64,000 nt of DNA from Corydoras sp. C115. Taxonomy: Eukaryota; Chordata; Actinopteri; Siluriformes; Callichthyidae. The stretch covers positions 26,001 to 90,000 of the forward strand of contig JAFMOC010000226.1 in the NCBI GenBank assembly GCA_019802505.1, given 5' to 3'. The notes below the pieces were generated by a model. That model was not told where the DNA came from, did no database searches, and saw nothing but the letters and a program-made list of their open reading frames with translations. Made by a program: the position numbers and the translations under genes. Numbering within the stretch: the first letter of the stretch is position 1; each line of letters starts with the position of its first letter. Positions 12,140-23,427 of this stretch are shown here, piece after piece.

Positions 12140-12290
12140 TCATGGTGGGGTGAGTTTGAGGACGCCTTTGGACTTCACAGATCCCTGACCTCACTCCTCA
12201 ATCTCTGACCTCAATCCTCAATCCCTGACCTCAATTCAACACCTTTGAGATGCATTAGAACTGCGATTCCCTCATCCAACAGCAGTGTCA
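12140..12290 (+). pseudogene. Tc1-like C-terminal fragment, inverted against its neighbour
   Basis: The plus-strand text CCTGACCTCAATTCAACACC and CATCCAACAGCAGTG resembles the block after the last catalytic residue of Tc1-like transposases (same text in better form at 31089-31150). Preceded by a short tandem of TCCCTGACCTCAATCC-like units (about 12180-12235). It abuts a minus-strand Tc1 body, so the two parts face each other. Confidence 0.55.
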
Positions 12291-13080
12291 GTCCACCTTC
12301 AGCCCACCGCCGTTTCACCACAAAGTTGGGAGCATGGGATTGTCCAAAATGTCTTGGTATGCTGAAGCATTCAGAGTTCCTCACACTCGAACCAAGGGGC
12401 CACGCCCAGCTCCTGAAAAACAACCCCCCACCATAATCCCCCCACCACCAAACTTTACACTCGGCACAATGCAAGTATCGTTCTCCAGGTAACCGGCAAA
12501 CCCAGACTCCCTTATCATATTGATCAGTGGAGAAGCATGATTCGTCACTCTGGAGAACGTGTCTCCACCGTTCTAGAGTCCAGTGGCGGTGTGCTTTACA
12601 CCACTGCATCCGACGCTTTGCATTGCACTTGGTGATGTATGGCATTTCTTGCAGCTGCTGGACCACAGAACCCGTTCCATGAAGTTCTCTCTCTGCGCTC
12701 TGTTCTTGAGCTCATCTAAAGGACACATGAAGTTTGGAGTTCTGTAGTGATCGACTCTGCAGAACCTCTTCGCACTATAACCCTGTACTGTCAGTTCCCG
12801 TGGTCTACCACTTGGTGGCTAAGTTCCCAAACTCTTCCATGTTTTTATATTCCAGCTGACCGTGGACTGTGGAACATTTCGGGGTGAGGAAACTTCACGA
12901 CCGGGTCCGATGTTGCCAGGTGACGTTCTATTACAGTTCCCAATGAGAGCGACACGTTCTTTCACAAATGTTTGTAAAACCAGCCTGCTGAAATTTATAC
13001 ACCTGTGGCCATGGAAGGCATTGGAACACCGATTCTGATCATTTGGACGGGTCAGCGAATACATTTGGCGATATAGTGTA
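12291..13080 (-). pseudogene. Tc1-like transposon, decayed, main body
   Basis: The minus strand encodes AKRRMQWCKAHRHWTLERWR, then VLQSDESCFS (the DE of the DDE triad), then PGERYL, a YGGGLFF block and DILDNPMLPTLW in shifted frames, the order of a Tc1-family transposase. The N-terminal half (12700-13000) is broken by stops. The right end, GGCGATATAGTGTA at 13067-13080, resembles the outer end of a Tc1-like terminal inverted repeat. No matching left end is seen. Confidence 0.85.
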
Positions 13081-13597
13081 GCTTTAATCATGACTTCCAG
13101 CCACATTCAGATGTTTCTAAACCTCGTTTGAGTCGCAGTTCGGTGTGCCTGCTTGCTCAGACATTCTCCGGCGTGTCAGTGGGTGATGGAGGAGTTCGGG
13201 GGTGAAGGCCGCGCCCGCCCTCACCGCCGGGTGAAAGGTTCTGCTGTCTGAGGCACTTTTTGTGCTGATATGAAAAGCGCCGCTGAAGTGCAGAACGTAA
13301 TCATTCTGACCGAGAACATTAACAACGAGCGTTAGGAGAACAGGCGTCGAGCCACCAGAGGTACCAATGCGTTCACCGTCGGTTCTGCTGAAGGGCGTAG
13401 ATCTGATATGAGGTTCTGTTTATATGTTTTTGGTCCAATCCGCTGTTCACGTCTGAGTTTTATGCAAATTAGGAAACTTTTCTCAGCATTCAGGAACCAT
13501 ACAGGAACCTGTGTGTGACAGGGTCTGGTTCCCATCAGGTCCACGGGCAGGCTCTTCTAATGTGGAGGAACTTACACAAGATCGCAAGTGGTCCACA

Positions 13598-13632
13598 CAC
13601 ACACACACACCACACACACACACACACACACA
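13598..13632. repeat. (CA)n microsatellite
   Basis: A 35-base CA run with one CC imperfection. Confidence 0.9.
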
Positions 13633-13704
13633 TTGTACAGATATAACAGGTTTGTTTGGGTTAATCAAACATCCAGCTGCGGAGTCTGGACCACTGTATA
13701 CTTA

Positions 13705-13797
13705 AATTTTATTGGGAACAGTTTGGGGAAGGCCGCGGTGTATAAATCTAGGTTCATAAAGACACGGCTGGATGGCTTTGATCTGGACAAGTTCAAG
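13705..13797 (+). pseudogene. Tc1-like fragment, left part of a split copy
   Basis: GGGAACAGTTTGGGGAAGGCC followed by TCATAAAGACACGGCTGG corresponds to the Tc1 segment between the second and third catalytic acids. The text stops at an unrelated repeat and resumes near 14054. Confidence 0.6.
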
Positions 13798-14052
13798 AAA
13801 TTTATTTATATAGTTCTTTATATAATTATATAGCTTTTTTACAATAACACATCGTCACAAAGCAGCTTTACAGAGTTTAACGCCTTTAAACCCCCAAAGA
13901 GCACGCCGAGGCGACAGTGGCAAGACAAAACTCCCTGTTATGTTGTTATTTTAAGGAAGAAACCTTGTGAGGACCGAGGCTCGGTGGGGGACTCATCCTC
14001 CTTGAGCGGCCGGGCAGCAACAACAGTGTAGGACAGCCGTGTACATGACCGA
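13798..14052. repeat. interspersed repeat R, copy 1
   Basis: Shares with 19838-20066 the blocks CACAAAGCAGCTTTACAG, CCTTTAAACCCCCAAAGAGC, GCGACAGTGGCAAG, AAGGAAGAAACCTTG and CTCCTTGAGCGGCCGGGCAG in the same order. Non-coding. The two copies are roughly 85 percent alike by eye. This one sits inside a Tc1 remnant. Confidence 0.75.
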
Positions 14053-14100
14053 TGTGTCCACCCAACATCAGTGCCTGACCTCATACCTACACTTTTCTTC
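14053..14100 (+). pseudogene. Tc1-like fragment, right part of the split copy
   Basis: CCACCCAACATCAGTGCCTG and ACCTCATACC continue the transposase text interrupted at 13797. Confidence 0.5.
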
Positions 14101-14110
14101 ACAGAGCAAT

Positions 14111-14296
14111 GTACTTATCACCCCGTGTTCTCCGTGGTTCCTCTCGCCTCACATTCGGAGGCTGTATTAACGTACTCATCACTCCGTGTTCTCCGTGGTT
14201 CCTCTCGCCTCACATTCGGAGGCTGTATTAATGTACTCATCACTCCGTGTTCTCCGTGGTTCCTCTCGCCTCACATTCGGAGGCTGCAGTATTAAT
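14111..14296. repeat. 61-bp minisatellite, three units
   Basis: Units begin at 14111, 14172 and 14233 with GTACTYATCAC and contain CCGTGTTCTCCGTGGTTCCT and CTCGCCTCACATTCGGAGGC. They differ at only a few positions; the last has a CAG insertion before TATTAAT. Near identity points to recent expansion. Confidence 0.95.
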
Positions 14297-15810
14297 CCCA
14301 GTCGTAAGGCGTGGCATCGTTCTGAACCCAGGTGGTGCAGGAGCAACCCTGCCCCCCTGAGACTCGCCGTCTGGGTTTAAATTAGCGCTGTAACCAGGAG
14401 GATCCCTGTTTCTCGGTCGGTGTGTCTGGTCTGTATGCGTTTCGGCGACAGTCGCAATTTTGCAGACAGACGTCAACAATGCGATGTGTTTGAGTCAGCA
14501 TGGAGTCCGCTGGGTTTCCTGAGACAAGAGACAGTAAGTGCGTTTAATGGCTTCTTATTCCTTTTGCGTTGTTGTTGCGTAGATATCACATTACTGAGCG
14601 GCCAACTTTGCCTAGTAAAGAAGCAGGGGTTTCTTAGAACCTATCCCAGCACTTACAGGACCAAAGGAGTTGAACCACCCTGGACAGGTCACCATTCTAT
14701 CAAGATTAAAACATGTTTTGTGTCCTTAATTCACCCACCATCACGTCTTTTAAAGGAAAAGAGGAAAGGAGGAAAGACGAGGAGAACATGCAAATTCAAC
14801 CGAAAGGTTATTAAACCCAGGAGCTTTGCGTTCTGCTGACACGTTAATAATACTACATTAAATTTAAAGTCATACAGCGAGCATGGAACCAATCGGAGGT
14901 CCTTTATCCTCTCTGCACATTGTGCTGTTAATTGAAATGAAGGATGTCGCTATGGTAATTACCTCACCGAGTCCTGTCCCGGCTGTCAGGCCCTTTTATC
15001 TGATCATCTTATTCCAGAGGGACTATTTAAGAGGAACACTTCCACTCATGTCTGCCAGGACCCGTTGGGCTGATGGCGGCTAGAATCTGCCTCATTAAGC
15101 AGAAATTGATATCTACCAGCTGTTCAGATCACCAGATACAGTACGCCCTCCATCTCCATCGCAGTCCCCATTCCTGTCTGATTACAAATGAAAGACAGGG
15201 GCTCATTGGGACGGCGGCAGAGGCGACCTTGCTTTTCCGGGGGGCTTAATGTTGAAGGATGTCCTTTCGGCAGCGCCCGTGTTCTCTCGGGCTCCGCCGT
15301 GCGGTTCCGTCTGACCGCCGGCCGTCGGGGGAGTTCTCTGCTCTCGGCTTCAAAGACTTTACAAAGACTTCACGGAGTGGCTGCTTTCAACCGGTGGTTC
15401 TGCTGAAGGTGATAAATAAAGAGAACGTCGGTCCGAAGACGAACCAGGTTCCATCGTCACAGGGTCATGTGCTGATGGACAGCATCCAGGACTGGTTTTG
15501 GAGTTTGGCTATGGGGGAGCAGTTTGGCGAGGGTTCTAGCCTCCTTGTTCTCTTGGGGCTGACAAAGACCTGAACTCCTGACTTTTCTTTTCTGCGGAGG
15601 CGCTGCAGGACGATGTGATGGGTTTGTTGTGAGTTCTTTGTTTAGTTCATCACAGATACGAGGGTGATGATTTTAGAACGTTCAGGGGTCTCCTCCCATC
15701 GCTCCCCAGAACAATAAAGTTTGGAGTGGGTGTGTCATCAGCCGTCACGCTGTAAAGTTCATTTACAAGTACTCGTGCTCTGTCTGCTACTATTTATATA
15801 TTGTCTGCAA

Positions 15811-15853
<43 letters not shown>

Positions 15854-15878
15854 TGCTATAATTTATATATTATTTATC
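14297..15878. other. no gene; possible conserved noncoding stretch at 14883-15190
   Basis: 14640-14830 is an old relic of a family A-type repeat (CCTATCCCAGCACTTACAGG, then GGAGAACATGCAAATTC). The next 300 bases are balanced in composition, repeat-free and rich in homeobox-type ATTA/TAAT cores, e.g. GTGCTGTTAATTGAAATGAA, the sort of sequence that often turns out conserved near developmental genes. Only a genome alignment could show it. A TA repeat is at 15812-15850. Confidence 0.3.
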
Positions 15879-16225
15879 CATTCATTATCCTCCGCTTTAT
15901 CCTCTATTAGGGTCGCGGGGGGGGGTTCCCCATGCCCATCCAGGGGAGAACGTTTCGGGCGCTGGGCAGATACACCCAGGACAGGACGCCAATCTATCAC
16001 TGGGCACACACTCACTCACACAGACACACTCTATATGGGGCAATTTGGAGAACTCAATTGACTTGATCCATGTTTTTGGACTGTGGGAGGAAACCGGAGA
16101 ACCCGGAGGAAAGCCACGCAAACATGTGGAGGACATGGAAACTCCACCCAGATTGGAATTCGAACCGGGAATCCCTAGTGTTGAGAGGAGAACATGCTAA
16201 AACACTAAGACACTGTCACGCCCCT
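15879..16225 (-). mobile_element. family A SINE, copy A4
   Basis: Near full length on the minus strand. Flanked by a 9-base direct repeat ATTATTTAT (15869-15877 and 16228-16236), AT-rich and so weaker evidence than in other copies. Confidence 0.92.
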
Positions 16226-16507
16226 ACATTATTTATATATATATATATATACAGTTATATATACCTGTCTACTTAATCCTTTTACTAATCACGTTCTCAT
16301 TCTCAGTTTTTAACATTAATATATATATATATATTTTGTATACAGTATATTTTATACCCATGTTTCTACAACATGTAGAAAAATTTCATTTCTTTTTTAT
16401 ACTCAGTGTGAGCCAATGCAACAGAATTTCGTTTTGCGTACACTAAGTGTATAATGAATGGCAAGAAAGGTTATCGTAGTCTTAGTCTAATTCATAGCTC
16501 AAAGTGT

Positions 16508-16508
<1 letters not shown>

Positions 16509-16550
<42 letters not shown>
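16509..16550. repeat. (GT)n microsatellite
   Basis: About 42 bases of GT. Confidence 0.95.
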
Positions 16551-16552
<2 letters not shown>

Positions 16553-16559
16553 ACACACG

Positions 16560-17298
16560 TTGTTTGTTGCAAGCCGACAAAAACGAAGATCATAAACTCG
16601 GGCTTGTTCGCCTCTTTGGAAGACATTTGTTCGCGACCCGCCCCCTTTCCTTTATCCCGGCGCTCCAGCGTGCCACTTCCAGCTTCCTCCTGAAGTTTAA
16701 AAGGGATTCCAGCATTCAAGAGGGCATTTGTTCGGCTAATCCCGCTGAGCTACACAACAGAGACCTTTCCCACTCCAGAACGCTGGCACGGGACCAACGC
16801 TGGCAACCACTGCAGTGACCTCCGGCCCAAAGGAAGGGGCTTGTTGGTTTATTTTTTATTTATTTGTTTCCTGGCCTCGTGAAGAGCTCACAGGTTTTAT
16901 TATATGAATTCCAACTCGCTGCTCTTTGGCTTGAGCGGAGCGTTTAGGCGGTCGGTTAGTCTGAATGTTAGAACGCCGTGGTCGGGAATAAACGACACGT
17001 GAGACGCGACGGCGGAACCCAACGGGACCGTTCACGTCTTACGAACGTTTCCAATCGTTCGCCCATGACGCTTTATGAAGTGAGCTCTCGGAACCGTAGC
17101 GCTCCGTCAGGAGCTTATAAAATCCGATCACCTCGGGAGAGAGGCCCGGCCTTTCAGATCGGACGATGAGAACCAGGTTTCTCCTGAAGTCACACGCTCG
17201 GAACGTCTGCTATCTGACTTTATCCCCGCCTCGCATCAGATCTTACTGTAACGTAATTAATTCCTCATCAGGTTTGACGAGCTCCTTTACGTAGCTTA
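16560..17298. other. no gene recognised
   Basis: Relatively GC-rich unique-looking DNA without recognisable protein similarity in any frame. Confidence 0.5.
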
Positions 17299-17441
17299 CA
17301 TTTTACATTTTGGTCATTTATTGGACTCTTTTATCCAAAGAGACTTACAAGGTGAGCACAAGGTTCATCACAACATCCCTGGAGCAATGAGGGTTGAGGG
17401 TCTTGCTCAAGGACCCACACTGGTAACTTCAGTGGACCTGG
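17299..17441 (-). mobile_element. family B SINE, copy B2 (3' part)
   Basis: Family B in sense has a tRNA-like head (GGTAGCTCAGTGG, GGTTCAAATCCC), a body with CCCTCATTGCTCCAGGGATG and a 3' end GTCGCTTTGGATAAAAGCGT. This copy is reversed and keeps only the body and the 3' tail, the latter degraded. Confidence 0.75.
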
Positions 17442-17947
17442 ACATAGCTGGTGTTTATCATGGTTGTTGGATTTGTTGGTGAGGTGTAAAAGGGTGGTAC
17501 ACGGTTCTGCGTCACTGCCGTGGTTCTCGGTCAGAGAACCGATCATCACTCAGTTTGATTGACAGCCTCCCATCAACACTTTCACCTCAGGCTCTCTGGG
17601 TGTCCTGCCCTCCCTCAACGAAAACACAGAGCCGTCCACACAGACAGGGTGGTACTCCAGATCTAGAACACAATGCAAAAGGGAAAACCTGCAAAACAGA
17701 CTTTTAAAAAAAACTGGGAGCACATTAAAAGACTGTGTTTATCGTACAGAGTCTCATATTCTGCAATAATATGCATATTTAAATTAAAATTTTATGAAAA
17801 TTATTAATGAGTGCAGAGAATTTGGGTTGAAGATGTTTATAGAATATTCAGGTTCCGTTCTATCAGTGACGGATGAAGGGATTACGGTTAAAATGACCAA
17901 AGGATCAAATTTGAGATACAATGAGGCTCAACAACCTGAGATTTACA

Positions 17948-17995
17948 ACACACACACACACACACACACACATACACACACACACACACACACAC
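17948..17995. repeat. (CA)n microsatellite
   Basis: About 48 bases of CA with one T. Confidence 0.95.
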
Positions 17996-18773
17996 AGCAT
18001 CATCAGAATTCCAGCTTTCACTACTAACCACTAATGGCCTGGTCCAGCCCCTACCTGCTGACTCGGCGTTTCTTTAGCACCTCGTCGTCTGCAGTTTCGG
18101 TTTCCTTCTCCTGACTTTGGGACGTTTCACACAGATTTACTTCAATTCTGATAAACTGGTGACTTCACACCGAAACACAGACCTGAAATCAATGTTTATT
18201 CGCTGAATAATTAAACACAGAAGGTAACCATAACCGTAACCATGACGACATTCAGCACCGAACTGAATGCTGCAGGATTATTTAAATTAAATTAATTTAG
18301 TTATTTTTTGTTTTCTAATAACCTGCCACTGAATAACAATCTGTAAGATAAATTCAGGCAGGAGATTAACGCTGAGCTCTGCTTTATTGATATCATTTCT
18401 GGCTGCCGCACGCATGGAGTCACTTTGGCTATTTCAGGTAATTGTTTCCACTTTTCCTAAATGGCGCACGCTCGTTCAGCTCATGGGTAATTGAATCTTG
18501 ACAGGAATAGCGCTCTGGATTGTAGCACAAAAATCTGCTACCAGTTTGCCCCTCATAGATGCCTCTGTATTCGGCGGCTGCGCCGGACGCTAATGACGGA
18601 TTTGGCTTCTGTCAGGAGGGAACGGGACGCTGAGACGTCTGCTGACAGCCAGAAATTTCACCCATTTGTTTTTGTAAGTGGACAGAGGTTCTGCAGACAG
18701 CAGCGACTGATCTGCACAATAACATCATGCTTTATTTATGGTGACGAAGAAATAATCAGCCGAGCTAAAAAAT

Positions 18774-18774
<1 letters not shown>
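17996..18774. other. no gene; possible conserved noncoding stretch at 18360-18700
   Basis: 18360-18700 is repeat-free, of balanced composition and contains several ATTA/TAAT and CAATTA-like cores (e.g. AGGTAATTGTTTCC, GGGTAATTGAATC). This is suggestive only; no coding potential is evident. Confidence 0.25.
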
Positions 18775-18807
<33 letters not shown>

Positions 18808-18845
18808 CTATATATATGTGTGTGTGTGTGTATATATATATATAC
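18775..18845. repeat. compound CA/TA/TG/TA microsatellite
   Basis: A CA run, then TATATA, then a TG run, then TATATA up to the SINE head. The CA and TG parts form an inverted repeat. Confidence 0.9.
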
Positions 18846-18846
18846 A

Positions 18847-19080
18847 GGGCGGCACGGTGGCGTAGTGATTGGCATGTTCTCCTCTCAGGAATTCTCGGTT
18901 CAAATCCCAATCTGGGTGGGATTGCAAATTGCCCCATATAGAGTGTGTGTGTGAGTGAGTGTGTGCCCAGTGATAGCTTGGCGTCCTGTCCTGGGTGTAT
19001 CTGCCCAGCGCCCGAAACGTTCTCCCCTGGATGGGCATGGAGTAACCCTAGTAGAGGATGAAGCGGAAAATAAGGGATGG
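18847..19080 (+). mobile_element. family A SINE, copy A5
   Basis: Plus strand with intact head and 3' end, but about 120 bases between the B box and the ATTGCCCCATATAGAGTG block are deleted. It begins directly at the end of a TA run and ends near another. Confidence 0.9.
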
Positions 19081-19837
19081 GGTGTGTATGTATATATATA
19101 TATAATCTACTACTAAACCCATAAAATGAAAATACATTTTATTTATTATCCGAGCTCAGTGCCGGAGACCTCCCTGCACCCCGATCAGCAGGGCAACACC
19201 TCAGGGGCAGCTCAGTGTAGGGCAGCTCAGCCTGCAGCACTCACGGTTCGAATCATGTGTTGGAGATGGGACTGGGATGGAGATGAGTCTCCGAGTCTCA
19301 GGATGGAGGCTGTTTCTTATTTGTTGTACGCCGCTGCTCTGGAACAGTCCCTTTCATTTTAACGCTTCATAATAAAAGAGACACAATGTGGCAGAAGTTC
19401 CAGCTTTTTTTTTGGTTTCGTTTTGGAGAACCCTTTCCGTCCCCCCGCTGTAACTCAGTACAGGAAACGTACAGAAGTCACATGGTGCCCAAAGGAAGGC
19501 GGGGTGAAGAGGTTCTTCTGGTGTCCTCAGTCCTGAGTTTGGAAAATTTGGTGTCATTTAGAGGAACGTTTTCGAAGTTTCCCCAAAAATGATTAGTTAT
19601 AACTCACAGTGTGTTTGCTCCTCGGGAACGGGGAACTAGAACAGTCCTCACAATACAGATTTAAGAGGCTTGATTATCAGCGTCGTGATGGTTTCCAACT
19701 GTGATTGGTTCAAACCTGAACATACGAGAAGTCGCAGGTTTATGGGCTGAGGAACTTTAAGTCCATAATACGATGATGGAACTACAAAGGGAAATATTCA
19801 GGTTCTCGCTGACCAGGTTCAAGTTCAAGTTCCAGTT
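19081..19837. other. no gene recognised
   Basis: Unique-looking sequence with no recognisable coding or repeat content. Confidence 0.45.
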
Positions 19838-20066
19838 ATTTATTCATGTCGCGCTTTTTACAACAGTACATCATCACAAAGCAGCTTTACAGAATGAAAA
19901 GCCTTTAAACCCCCAAAGAGCGAGCCGAAGCGACAGTGGCAAGAAAAAACTTCCTGTTATGATGTTATTTAAGGAAGAAACCTTGGGACGACCAAGACTC
20001 AGTGGGGGACTCGTCCTCCTTGAGCGGCCGGGCAGCATCAACAGTGTAGGACAGCCATGTAGAGAT
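19838..20066. repeat. interspersed repeat R, copy 2
   Basis: Same block order as the copy at 13798-14052. The recurrence of the pair marks it as a mobile or formerly mobile noncoding element, class unknown. Confidence 0.75.
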
Positions 20067-21510
20067 ATCTAACAAATGGAAAACTATATGTGAGTCCATT
20101 AGGGGGCGTCCTGCAGGACCGCCAGTCCAATTAATATTCAGGTTCCATGCAGTATTCGTCAGCAGAGCCATGGATGAAGATCTCTAGGAAGCCGGTCACA
20201 CCTCAAAACAAACAGACAAGGAAGGCAGTTAGAGCTAATAATAAAGCACGGCATTTAATTAATAAGTAATTGATTGACGCAGTGCGGCAAGAGGGAGGGA
20301 ACGTCGCGGATCAGTTCTGGATTTGGATCTAAAGAATGTGAAGCCAGATTGCAGCGCCTGACGGAGAATCCAGCGTGGAGACAGCTCTGGTTCCGGCACT
20401 GAGAACCTCACCACGGGGTTAGACTGGGTTGACCAGTTTCTAAAGCCAGGGTCAGGAGTTGAGACCTGGGGTTCTGTGTTTGTTCTCACCCCGAATGACC
20501 CGGCCGCCTCCCTCTGCATTCTCCAGCCGATGTTATTAGAGCCTCTGATTCCCATAACAACGGCCCTGTCATCGTTCCTCACGCCGAGCTTTAATTATCG
20601 TTTAGGTCGGGTGACGTTCGGAGTACATTCTTTATCTGGTTCTCCGAAACATTCTCCCCGTCCCGTCTCTCTAATCAACTCCGTCCTAATCCTGTCCATC
20701 CTTGTCACTCTTAATGAGAACCGCCGCATCGCCATCTCTGACGAATCGCCCTCCCAATGCGTCTCAGAAGTTCCTCCAGAAACAAAAGGAGAACGTCTTA
20801 ATTGGGAAAGTGGGTTTATTAGGACGCCTCCGTCTCTTAGACGTGCCGCACGTCGGAACTAATTAAGATAACGGTGAGGAACTGAGGGTTTAATTTAGAT
20901 TAGAGATATCAGCTGGTTGGACAACCTCGTCAGGCTCGGCGCCGTCACTCACGCCGTTCGGAACGCAGACACAATGAGGCTTCACTTTGATGCAGATTTA
21001 TTTGAATTCGTTAATTATCTTTGATTAAAACCTTTTAGACGGAGAATCACTGGAGCTGGGGATTAAACGCGTCTCTGGATTCTTTTTTCCTGGAAGACGA
21101 GAGACAAATGTATTGGGACACCTTCAGATTACTACGTAGAAATTTAAGAAACGTCCTCGGTTTGCAGCGTCCCGTCTTCTGGGTTGGACTTTGTCTTTGT
21201 CTGGAGTGTCTTGTAGGGTCACGCGTGGGATTTCGGACGCTGCCGTACACAAAGTACGCTGTTGACTTCACCCCACCAACCAAGAAGGATGAGTCCATAC
21301 TGAGCCTCGGTCCTCACAAGGATTATTTTTCTATTAAAACAAATGAATAGCAGGGAGTTTTGCTTTGCCACTGTTGCTTCAGCCTCAGAAAACTGTAACG
21401 CTGCATTGAGAAACTGCAACGCTGGAAAAATAGCTATAGAAGTAAAGAAGGCCAATTTACGTTAAGCACAATTTACTAAAATGCTGCGGTTACAACATGC
21501 GGACTGAAAT
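20067..21510. other. no gene recognised
   Basis: Unique-looking sequence of moderate GC without recognisable similarity; open frames are short and unconvincing. Confidence 0.45.
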
Positions 21511-21863
21511 CCATCCATTCATTATCTCCCGCTTTATCCTCTATTAGGGTACGCGGTGGGGTTCCCCCATGCCCATCCAGGGTAGAACGTTTCGGGTGCT
21601 ACACCCAGATACACCCAGGACAGGACGCCAATCTATCACTGGGCACACACTCACACACACAGACACACTCTATATGGGGCAATTTGGAGAATTCAGTTCA
21701 ACTTGATCCATGTTTTTGGACTGTGGGAGGAAACCGGAGAACCCGGAGGAAACCCACGCAGAAACACGGGGAGAACATGGAAGCTCCATCCAGATTGAGA
21801 TCCGAACCTGAATCCCCAGCGCTGAGAGCAGAACATGCCAACCACTAAGCCACCGTGCTGCCC
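21511..21863 (-). mobile_element. family A SINE, copy A6
   Basis: Near full length on the minus strand, flanked by the direct repeat GACTGAA (21502-21508 and 21866-21872), extended on both sides by a near match. Confidence 0.93.
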
Positions 21864-22166
21864 CAGACTGAAGTCAACCCACCGAAATGTTAAATAGGAT
21901 GCACAGGTATTTTATTTCAAGGCGTCTGTTCAGCGGTTTGGTTCAGTCTTTATTTAAAGATTTCTTGATGAATTATAATTAGTGTTTAAATTACAGACAG
22001 TAGAAACGAACCATGAGCCTTTGCTCTTCTCCTGTCGGGGAAATCCGGCGAGCACGGTGAGGAAAAGCATTCGCTGTAACGTCCGAGCCGAACGCCGATG
22101 GAAACACGATCCTTTAAATGCATTATTCAACACCACAGAGGAGTTAATCCGGCCGGGGGGGGGGGG

Positions 22167-22277
22167 CGGTGTTCTTTAACACTCCGCTCTTCAGATATTT
22201 AAATAATAAAGACGGGGGGGGGGGGGGGGCGGTGTTCTTTAACACTCCGCTCTTCAGATATTTAAATAATAAAGACG
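22167..22277. repeat. 63-bp tandem duplication
   Basis: CGGTGTTCTTTAACACTCCG starts at 22167 and 22230. The units, each preceded by a G run of 10-16 bases, are otherwise identical for about 48 bases. A very recent duplication or an assembly artefact around the G runs. Confidence 0.93.
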
Positions 22278-22309
22278 CATTTCCTCACGCTGCTCAGAGC
22301 AATTCATTT

Positions 22310-22505
22310 CATACCACTGTATGCTTCCCAAACAGTTTGGGGAAGGACCTTTTTGTTTCCAGCATGACCACGCCCTCAGTACACAAAGGAGCCGTGACCT
22401 TAACCTCAGCGGATACCTTAGGGACGGACTTGACGGGCAGGTTGTCTTATCTAACATCGGTGTCTGACCTCACAGAGGGAAAAATCGGATTAAATTCCCA
22501 AAGAT
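22310..22505 (+). pseudogene. Tc1-like remnant
   Basis: CCAAACAGTTTGGGGAAGG, CCAGCATGACCACGCCC, and AACATCGGTGTCTGACC occur in transposase order (linker, third catalytic block, C-terminus) with deletions. Non-coding now. Confidence 0.6.
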
Positions 22506-22525
22506 AAAAAAAAACATCTTAATCT

Positions 22526-22570
22526 TGAGTGTGTGTGTGTGTGTGTGTGGAGGGGGGGGGGGGGGGGGGG
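22526..22570. repeat. (GT)n followed by poly-G
   Basis: About 22 bases of GT, GGA, then about 20 G. Confidence 0.9.
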
Positions 22571-22730
22571 TAACATGGAATGGGGTGCCATTATTGCTCC
22601 TGTAGGTGTAACGTGTGGGTGTGTAAATATTTTTGTCCATACCATATAGACGAAAAGTCTTCGGTTTCTAGGCAACTGCCTTTAATCGTGATGACACAGT
22701 GAAACATTTCATTTTAATTGGCTGGCAGGT

Positions 22731-22731
<1 letters not shown>

Positions 22732-22769
<38 letters not shown>
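22732..22769. repeat. (CA)n microsatellite
   Basis: A 38-base CA run. Confidence 0.95.
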
Positions 22770-22770
<1 letters not shown>

Positions 22771-22772
<2 letters not shown>

Positions 22773-23427
22773 GTGGTCAAGTATATATTTAGTTCTATTC
22801 TGCGAATAGCTTTCATTGACGGATCGTCTCCGGTGTGACGCCTTTTCACTCCTGATTGGTCACGTTTAACGGAGCGCAGAGCTGGTGCCGTTCAGATGAT
22901 TGTGCTGGGTTCTTCACCGGCCCGATCTCGGCTCGGCGCCGTCGCTGGCTGAGGGTGTTTTGTCCCATCGGGAGACGTGCCAGTCCCGAGTGCCCCTCTC
23001 TGAAGAGACTCCTTCAGTTCGTCCGTCGACACAAACACTGGGCTCGTCCACTGCCAGCAATCAGATGATGCTCCAGCGGTCCCTCTTAAAGCAAAAGGCC
23101 AACCGTGGCTCTTGAACCGGACCGATTGAGCCCGAGCCCGCGAGTCTGCGAGCCCGAGGGGCCTCAAGCTGAAGGCTTTCTTCTCTGAACAGTCTGGAGA
23201 TGAGGCAGTAAACAAGCAATCGGACGCCTGAATGCCCCCACTGTCTCACAAAGTTTATGACACAATCACCAACCTGAGCAACAGTGGGATCTTCTGTGAT
23301 GTCACAACCTGGTGATGAGGACGACCACCGAACCAGAGTCGTGTGTATATTGTATTATATATTATATTGTGTTCTTGTTTTTTATAATTTTAGGTTTCAA
23401 CACTGTACAGCAGCCGTTGTTGTTGGA
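22771..23427. other. no gene recognised
   Basis: 22850-23240 is comparatively GC-rich with several open frames on both strands but no recognisable domain; I treat it as noncoding. Confidence 0.4.

Noticed and set aside
12211..12666. Functional Tc1 transposase gene (151-codon frame)
   Set aside because: Only a fragment with frameshifts, missing N-terminus and an inverted C-terminus.
22892..23215. 107-residue minus-strand frame in GC-rich DNA
   Set aside because: Overlapping open frames on both strands and no similarity to a known family; GC-rich DNA simply has few stops.
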